64,000 nucleotides of DNA, taken from contig MU405282.1 in assembly GCA_022836615.1 (NCBI GenBank), positions 1-64,000 on the forward strand. The letters run 5' to 3'. The position numbers and the translations under genes are program-made. Positions 57,205 to 64,000 of the stretch are shown here, one piece after another. The stretch is from Annulohypoxylon bovei var. microspora (lineage: Eukaryota; Ascomycota; Sordariomycetes; Xylariales; Hypoxylaceae). The notes under the pieces are model-generated. The model made no database searches. It was not told where the DNA came from and saw only the letters and a program-made list of their open reading frames with translations. Every line of letters begins with the position of its first letter. The first letter of the stretch is position 1.

Positions 57205-60170
57205 GTGGTGATAGGGTGAGGTGGTCGCTATAGCTGAGAGTTCATTTGAGAGGCGGTGTGGTCTAAGTTGTCACCTTCAAATCTTTTTCTCATAAGCGCT
57301 TGATATCACATATAATTTATACTTGTCGGATATATTGAATGTCTTGTCTATTCATTCTTCAATAGTAGTTTTCGCAGCTACCTATCTACTTATACTACCT
57401 TGGTGTATCTATTCTTATATAGGGGCAGATTTTGTTCGCAACTCTTCTAACTCGGCATGATCTAATACTTGATCTTTTCTAAGGCTCCATTTCTAGCTTC
57501 CTAACTTTTTATTTTGATAAGAAGAGAAAACTCTAGCTGACTTAGGTAAATATACCAATGACCTACCAGTCTTATGCGGACGCTCTTTTCTCAGAGCGCT
57601 TGGTGGGAAAAAAGAATTGCCTTGACTTTGTAATTATACAAAACACACAATACTAATCCAATTTAGAAGCCAAGTGATTATAGCCATTTTAACTCGGTTT
57701 ACTATATGGTAATATGTTTAAGTGTATTTTTACGATTTATTATGAGTTTTAATTGCGTTGCGAAGTTGGTAAGTTTTAGCTTTTTTTGGTGAGAAAATCG
57801 AAGACTTCCGCAATATAAAAAGGGGCAAACCCCTTAATCAGCATGCGTGCGCATTCACGGCAAAATAATAGAACCCTTACAAAATATAGGTACCTACCTT
57901 ACGCAATTAGTAGTAACGGTAAGAGATCTATTAACACCTGCTAACCTATGATGGAATTATCTAAAGGAAATCAGGATATAACCCGGGCAATTGCACATTC
58001 TCTATGCGTAACTAAATCATACTTATTGAAACTTAAGACATAAGTTCCAATTGCACACGAATTATGACTGCAATACGAATTTTCATTGTGCCTATTACTA
58101 GTAATATGACTTCTGGAATTTCCGTAGGGTGCAAGAGCTTACCTATCTATAAGGCGTGATTTCTTCTGGCGGATTGTGCAACGCGTTGCCAGCGTCGAAC
58201 GCATTGAAACTCTACCCATGATTGGCATTTCAACCTTAGTTGCGTATAGACTTAATTCCGCTACTGTAGGTTTATTGTCGATCAATTACACCACGTAGCT
58301 CTTAATGAATCTAAATACGCCTCTTAAATTTAGGGTGTGGACAGTCTGGTCAGGTCTGGAAACAATTTCGATAGTCAGCCGGCGAATGTTATTAGCTTAA
58401 CTACCTAACTTCACCCTCCTTATTTATAGCGGATGGTGTGATTACTAGACATTTTAGAGGCCTTATCTTATAGAGTATAATGTGAGCGAAGAAATTTCAG
58501 ATAGGAGAGTCGCCTCTTATGATTTGATCTAGGTGAAATAGAAAGTTTTGAGTTATACGTAATACTCAGCCGAGAAAAAGACTCTCATAACGCTGCCCCA
58601 ACTTTACTTATTATATATCAATATCATTACCTACCTACCTATCTACCTAGGTAGTTAACATATATCGTGTTCTAGACCGTTTTTATAAATAAGAGAAACA
58701 TACGACCGAATTCGTATGCATGATTAAAAGCGCCACAATAATAGGTAGGTAGGCAGACGTACTTCTCATACGATCTAGACCTCGTCGAGAGAATTCCGTG
58801 AGCTAGTTTCTTGGAGGTGGCTTTCATCAGGGGGGGGGGGAAGCTTTTCTATGAGATATGGGGGTAAAAAGTCGCGGGAACTAATATAAAATCTAGATCT
58901 TGATGGAGTCGTCAAGAAAACGGATGTACTGTACCTTTTCAACGTACAAGAGATCAGGCATCTAAGATGGTGCTTGCTAGACTGATGTAAGGTGACCTGG
59001 TCGCGTGATTCCTTGGGAGCTCTTCGCCAAGATGCCGTAGAAAATAGTACACAGTAGATACTTCGAAAATCTACAAGAGGTGAGGTAATTCAAGGATACC
59101 TAGTGAAAAGTACTTTTTATCTCATAGTTATTACATAGATCCCACGTTCGAGTGTCAGTGGAGAACCCAGCTTCGTGATAATCCCCGATGTCTTTTTTTT
59201 TCGATCCGCACCCCACGTATTACGATATTAGGTACAGTGCCTAGGTGTCTTCAGCTTCATATGCAGGTAGAGTCCATATTAAGCTGTCGAAAGAAACTAA
59301 GATCTGGACCCAGGCAGTTGGGAAAGTTGGGTGTTACTACTAGTACGTAAGCTAGTGACGATGACCACGATGTAGACTTCATTGTACCTATTATATCAAC
59401 CGGGGACTTTATCGAGGCTGAGAGCTACATAGCTTGAAGCTGATAACATTAGACGAATGGCGTAATGAGACTAGAGGTGATATAAAGGTAGAGATAGTAA
59501 CATGGTACAAGACATAGTACAAGTCTTGGTACGACAACCCCTGCGACCCCTGTAGGAAGGAGGCTCACATCATCGGGGGCCCACTATTCGTCATCTACAA
59601 GAGTTATCGTTCGTCCATCACGAAAAGGCAAGAGTAGGAAAGAACAGGCAAGACACAGGAAAGACAACAGGAAAGAGCAGGCAAGACCAGGTAGCGATAG
59701 TAATTGATAATAGCTTAACCTAGCTTAACCTCTACATCAGGAAATAAACCCTTCATTGCACAATGCTTCTGCCCCGTAGCGCCATCCAATACCACCCATC
59801 ATAATCCTCCCTCTTTCTCAGCTGCAGATTGCTCATATAGCTCCCCGTCCAGCTCCCCGTCCAGCTCCCCATCTTCGTTTTTATTAAATACGACCGTATT
59901 GTGCAATCATGTTTGACCAGGCCTGATCCATCGAAGCCGACGATACATTCCTGGTGGGCACGTTGATGAGATCTTGCCTTAGCCCCATCAGCCCAATATT
60001 CTACCTATCTCTCATGAAGACAATTTAAATATATTACAGGCCGCACGTGCGAGAAATTAACCTAGCTTTGTTGTGGTTTTACCTAAAAGGGAACATTTCT
60101 AGAAACACAGCGATAAGCCCCGGGGCTATTTCTTTGGTTACGCTGGATTGGGTAGTTTAAAGACTGAAAC
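57205..60170. other. 3-kb gene-free stretch
   Basis: No open frame long enough to be listed in 57205-60137. Visible features are AT-rich sequence (57.6-58.4 kb), TACCTA/TAGGTA clusters (58630-58660, 58742), a 9-G run (58831-58840), a purine-rich AGGAAAGA/CAGGCAAGA field (59620-59695) and a GCTCCCCGTCCA triplication (59839-59872). Confidence 0.45.
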
Positions 60171-62806
60171 ATGTCCTCTATACGGTCTAAGATTGGCCAC
60201 GGGTTTGCCTGGTTCTTCAATTTGAACCTTGACCCCTACGGTCAACGTGAAGCCGAGATCAACGACTCTAGAAACGCGTCCCAGTCTCACCCTGACGTCG
60301 AGCCCTACGATGAAAAAGATCCAACCGCTGTTGACTGGCTCCAGAGTGTTACGCCAACACCCCGGGATGTCTTCCATTACTTCTACCGCTTATTCCCGTT
60401 TCTGCATTGGATCACCAGATACAATCTAACATGGTTTATCGGCGATTTGATTGCCGGTAAGCACATAGATTAGCTGAGCTCTCTCCGCGTAACTGAAGCT
60501 AACATTTCATGTCTTTAGGCGTCACTGTTGGAGCCGTAGTCGTGCCCCAGGGCATGGCTTACGCCCTATTAGCCGAGCTTGAGCCTCAGTATGGTCTCTA
60601 CTCTTCCTTTATGGGTGTCCTTCTCTATTGGTTCTTTGCTACCTCTAAGGATATCACCATAGGAGTATGTTATTCGTATAATCTTAACCCCGAGACCAAT
60701 GTTAAAGGTGTACCGAACTAATCCCCCATGAAGCCAGTTGCGGTGATGTCGACTGTTACTGGCGGAATTGTCAACAGAGCAGAGCAAGCTATCCCCGATG
60801 TCCCCGGGCACGTCGTGGCGTCTTCTCTTGCTGTTATTATCGGAGCCATCGTATGCTTCCTAGGTTTGGCTAGACTTGGTTGGATTGTCGATCTTATCCC
60901 TCTGCCTTCGATTGCTGCATTTATGACCGGGTCCGGAATCAACATCGCAGTTGGACAGATACCCACGATGATGGGGATTAACAGCAAGAAGAAGAGGTTC
61001 TCGACTCGAGATGCCACGTACTTGGTCATCATTAACACCTTGAAGAACCTCAAGTACACCACGATTGATGCGGCGATGGGACTCACCGCTTTACTCATGC
61101 TATACATTATTAGGGGAACCTGCACGTACTTGGCTAAGAAGTACCCTCACCGGGAGAAGACCCTCTTCTTCGTTTCCACTCTCCGAACAGCTTTCGTCAT
61201 ATTGCTTTATACCGGTATCAGCGCCGGCGTCAACCTACATCGCCGAACTAATCCTCTCTTTAGCGTTCTTGGCGAAGTCCCGCGTGGTGAGAATATCCCT
61301 TAGACCAACCGTTATCAATAGAATTAACCAAATGTAGGATTCCAACACGCTGGGGTTCCCGATCTTGACCCGAAAATCCTTTCCTTCTTTACCTCTGAGC
61401 TTCCTGCGGCTGTTATTGTTGTCCTAATCGAACACATATCCATTTCGAAATCCTTCGGTCGTGTTAACAACTACGTTATCGATCCATCCCAAGAATTGGT
61501 CGCTATTGGCGTTTCCAACTTATTAGGACCTTTCCTTGGAGCATACCCAGCTACCGGATCTTTCTCTCGCACCGCTATCAAAGCAAAATCCGGTGTTCGT
61601 ACACCATTTGCCGGCGTAATCACGGCCATCGTTGTGCTTCTCGCTTTGTACGCACTAACAGCCGTTTTCTGGTATATTCCTCAGGCCTCGCTTGCTGCAG
61701 TCATTATTCATGCCGTTTTGGATGTCGTCTCTCCGCCCAACGTAGTATATCAGTTTTGGAGGATATCTCCCCTGGAAGTTATCATTTTCTTCGCCGGGGT
61801 TTTGGTGACTATATTTGATACTATCGAGGACGGCATCTACACCACTGTATGCGTATCCTTCGCTGTTTTTATTTTCCGCGTATTCCAAGCGAAGGGACGC
61901 TTCCTTGGAATTGCCAAGGTCCGAACAGTCGGCGATCTGAGATCTAGCGGACGTACTAGCGAATCCTCTATTACTCGCGAAGACGGCATTTCAAGCGAGC
62001 GCAACTTATTCATCCCAATTGATCACGAAGATAATTCGAACCCTCGGGTATCTGTCGAACACCCTTATCCTGGCGTGTTCATCTACCAATTCTCAGAACT
62101 GTTTAACTATCCGAATGCGACCCGCTTCTTGGACGGACTTACAGCAGGAATCTTTAAATTAACACGAAGAACTGATCCCGAGTCCCTCGGTAGATTGGGT
62201 GTAAGTCTCCTATTTGAATATCCTCTCTGACTTCATTTGTTTACGTTGATTTAGGACCGTCCTTGGAATGACCCTGGCCCACGAAAGGGCAAGGTGGTCT
62301 TTGATGACACAGAAGAGCGGCCTACTCTTAGAGCAATCATTTTAGATTGTGCCGCCGTAAACAACGTTGATGCAACTTCGGTCCAAGCCCTAATCGATGT
62401 CCGCAACCAGTTGGATAGATACGCTCAACCCGACACGGTCGAATGGCACTTCGCTAATGTTAGGAACCCCTGGACTCGCCGCGCCCTCACAGCTGCTGGC
62501 TTCGGATTCTTACGACCTAAGGGAGATGCCGAGACGGGATACCGGTGGAAATCCATTTTTAGTGTTGCCGATTTGGCAGATGCTGCCTCACCCCTCTCGA
62601 GTGAAAAGGCGTTTGGAGGAAAGTGCGCGAGCGGCGGCGACGAGGAGATCGGCGCGAAGCCGACTTCTACAAACGAAACTGAGGGTACTGTTCATCAAGT
62701 ACCACTGTATGGCCTCAATCGACCATTTTTCCATGCTGATGTGCAGGAAGCTCTCGACGCCATATTAGAGAACAATGAGCGCCAACCCCCTGTTTTCAAG
62801 GCCTAG
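60171..62806 (+). CDS. sulfate permease (SulP family)
   Basis: Five exons: 60171-60456, 60519-60664, 60734-61286, 61338-62200 and 62255-62806; 799 aa, the size of fungal SUL1/CYS-14-type carriers. It imports sulfate with protons across the plasma membrane for Cys/Met synthesis. The SulP signature region VTVGAVVVPQGMAYALLAEL spans exons 1-2. Then come GLYSSFMGVLLYWFFATSKDITIG|PVAVMS, the hydrophobic core, and GPFLGAYPATGSFSRTAIKAKSG in exon 4. About a dozen membrane segments are evident. The C-terminal cytosolic STAS domain (from about residue 572: PGVFIYQFSELFNYPNATRF; then LDCAAVNNVDATSVQALIDV) is complete and followed by a short tail. No transcription-factor site of the CYS3 type was recognised upstream. 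Confidence 0.95.
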
Positions 62807-63073
62807 ACACCCATTAACATCTATGACAAAAGTATTATATAATTTAAAATCCATATACCCTTACAGAGATGCACCTCTGCTATTCCTTTAGTCATAATAT
62901 ACCTGCCATATCACGCAGATTGGAAATAAAAATGTGAACTCCGATAAATTTTAGCATGTGCGTTATCAAGTGAGCTTGAGTATCTCCGAAATATTACCAA
63001 GGCTACATTTTCGCTTCGTGGTAGAATGATTCTAAGCTTTCGGAGAGTTGTTTTAATATATGGGAAGATTTTG

Positions 63074-64000
63074 TCAGACCTCAATATCAGCCTTCTTCGC
63101 CTCTAGATCGCCCTTTTCAACTGTGGCGGCGGCGGCAGCGGCACGGTAATTCTCTGAACGTTTCCCAACCACGATCCATGGAGCGTCCTTGGCAAATATT
63201 ACGGTGCTCATCTGCTCGAGGGGTACGCGCTTGGTTTCTGGTAAGACGAAGTAGAAGAACAATGCGTTGGTGGCATTGCACACGGCGAATAGTACGAAGT
63301 AGCGCCACCCAACGGCAGACACGGCGATGCTGGTTACCTGACCGATGAGCGTATTGAAGGCGAAAGACACCATGGTTGCGAGAGACACGCCCTTGGACCG
63401 CGTGTGGGTGTCGAAGATTTCGGCGGGGATGATCCTGTGGATATTAATTAGGACGGGTAAGTAGATGAGAGATAAGGGGCTTACCATGAAAGCGGACCGC
63501 ACGCGAATGAAAATGAAATATTATAGAGCCAAGTACTAATAAGAACGTCCGTCAGTTTGCCCCAGTTCTTAAATAAATCATAGGTATGCCTTCACTTAAC
63601 ATCCACTTACACAATAATGAAACCCCACCCAGCCGTGCTCCCGGAGTTCGTAACAGGCGGGAACAAAGCCAGCAAAATAGTTACGATGACGAACATAAGG
63701 CAGTTCACCATATTTCCCACGATTATGGTGGGCCGCCGGCCGAACTTGTCGATCAGAAGCATGCAGAAGGCCTGCGCTATCAACGCTAAAATGCTGTTGA
63801 TGGCCTGGTACTTGAGTGCGTCGTCGGCCGCGATCCCGATCTGCGCGAAGATGGTCACGGAGAAGTACTGGATCGCGGATACACCGGTCATCTGCGTCGC
63901 CGCCTGGATCGAGCACGCGAGGAACAGCCGCCGGAACGCCGACGGGTTCGTGAAGAGCTCCAGGTAGCTCTTGGCCTCGTGCGCGTGCTCGAAGGACACG
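63074..64000 (-). CDS. MFS sugar transporter, 3' part (5' end outside window)
   Basis: Three exons in the window: 64000-63611 (continuing beyond the window), 63535-63485 (51 nt) and 63434-63074. It reads SYLELFTNPSAFRRLFLAC, then ATQMTGVSAIQYFSVTIF and LLIDKFGRRPTIIVGN (the D-x-x-GRR loop). Joining the small exon gives WLYNISFSFACGPLSW|IIPAEIF. The ending has VLPETKRVPLEQM, matching the PETKG signature except for Arg. These are transmembrane helices 7-12 of the Sugar_tr family, a proton-coupled hexose or related carrier. An Ala-rich, charged C-terminal tail follows. The sugar cannot be inferred. Confidence 0.88.

Overview
This is nuclear DNA from a filamentous ascomycete, most likely a Sordariomycete (Xylariales-like by gene content; this is inference, with no database search). 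The evidence is short GT-AG introns (about 50-100 nt, often with CTAAC/CTAAT branch sites), long AT-richer intergenic stretches, a HET-domain gene, a C2H2 plus Zn2Cys6 transcription factor, a fused HIS7 and a TPR-CHAT gene relic. I rebuilt spliced models by hand. In every multi-exon model the coding lengths close in frame.

Layout. 0-5 kb: an arrestin-like adaptor (+) converges on mitochondrial NADP-isocitrate dehydrogenase (-). 5.8-7.9 kb: a HET-domain gene. 7.9-11.4 kb has no genes. 11.4-20.5 kb, all on the minus strand: a small C2H2 protein, a short C2H2/Zn2Cys6 factor lacking the usual C-terminal domain, and a five-exon GH127 beta-L-arabinofuranosidase. 22.1-24.3 kb: CCR4-NOT subunit Not3/5. 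25.7-27.8 kb: D-aminoacyl-tRNA deacylase converging on a yippee/Mis18-type zinc protein. 29.6-30.6 kb: ornithine decarboxylase antizyme with a +1 programmed frameshift at UCC-UGA. 31.0-40.6 kb is a housekeeping block: HIS7, a TFIIIC tau55-like subunit, the SPOUT methyltransferase SFM1, INO80 subunit IEC3, MYG1 and endosulfine/Igo1. 40.9-51.4 kb is accessory: a hAT-type MITE with an intact 8-bp target-site duplication, a decayed TPR-CHAT pseudogene, a G-rich minisatellite beside a tRNA-like relic, a multipass membrane protein, and paired inverted 9-bp repeat arrays. 51.5-64 kb: a secreted GH17-like protein, an MDR oxidoreductase, a secreted Cys-rich protein, a 3-kb gene-free stretch, a SulP sulfate permease and the 3' part of an MFS sugar transporter running off the window.

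The genes do not form one pathway cluster. The core block serves ordinary metabolism, translation and chromatin. The accessory parts hold allorecognition-type genes (HET, CHAT), secreted enzymes and mobile or repetitive DNA. The strongest unusual signals are the antizyme recoding site with a hairpin at the shift codon, the MITE, the CHAT pseudogene whose stops are all compatible with C-to-T change, and the truncated dual-finger factor.
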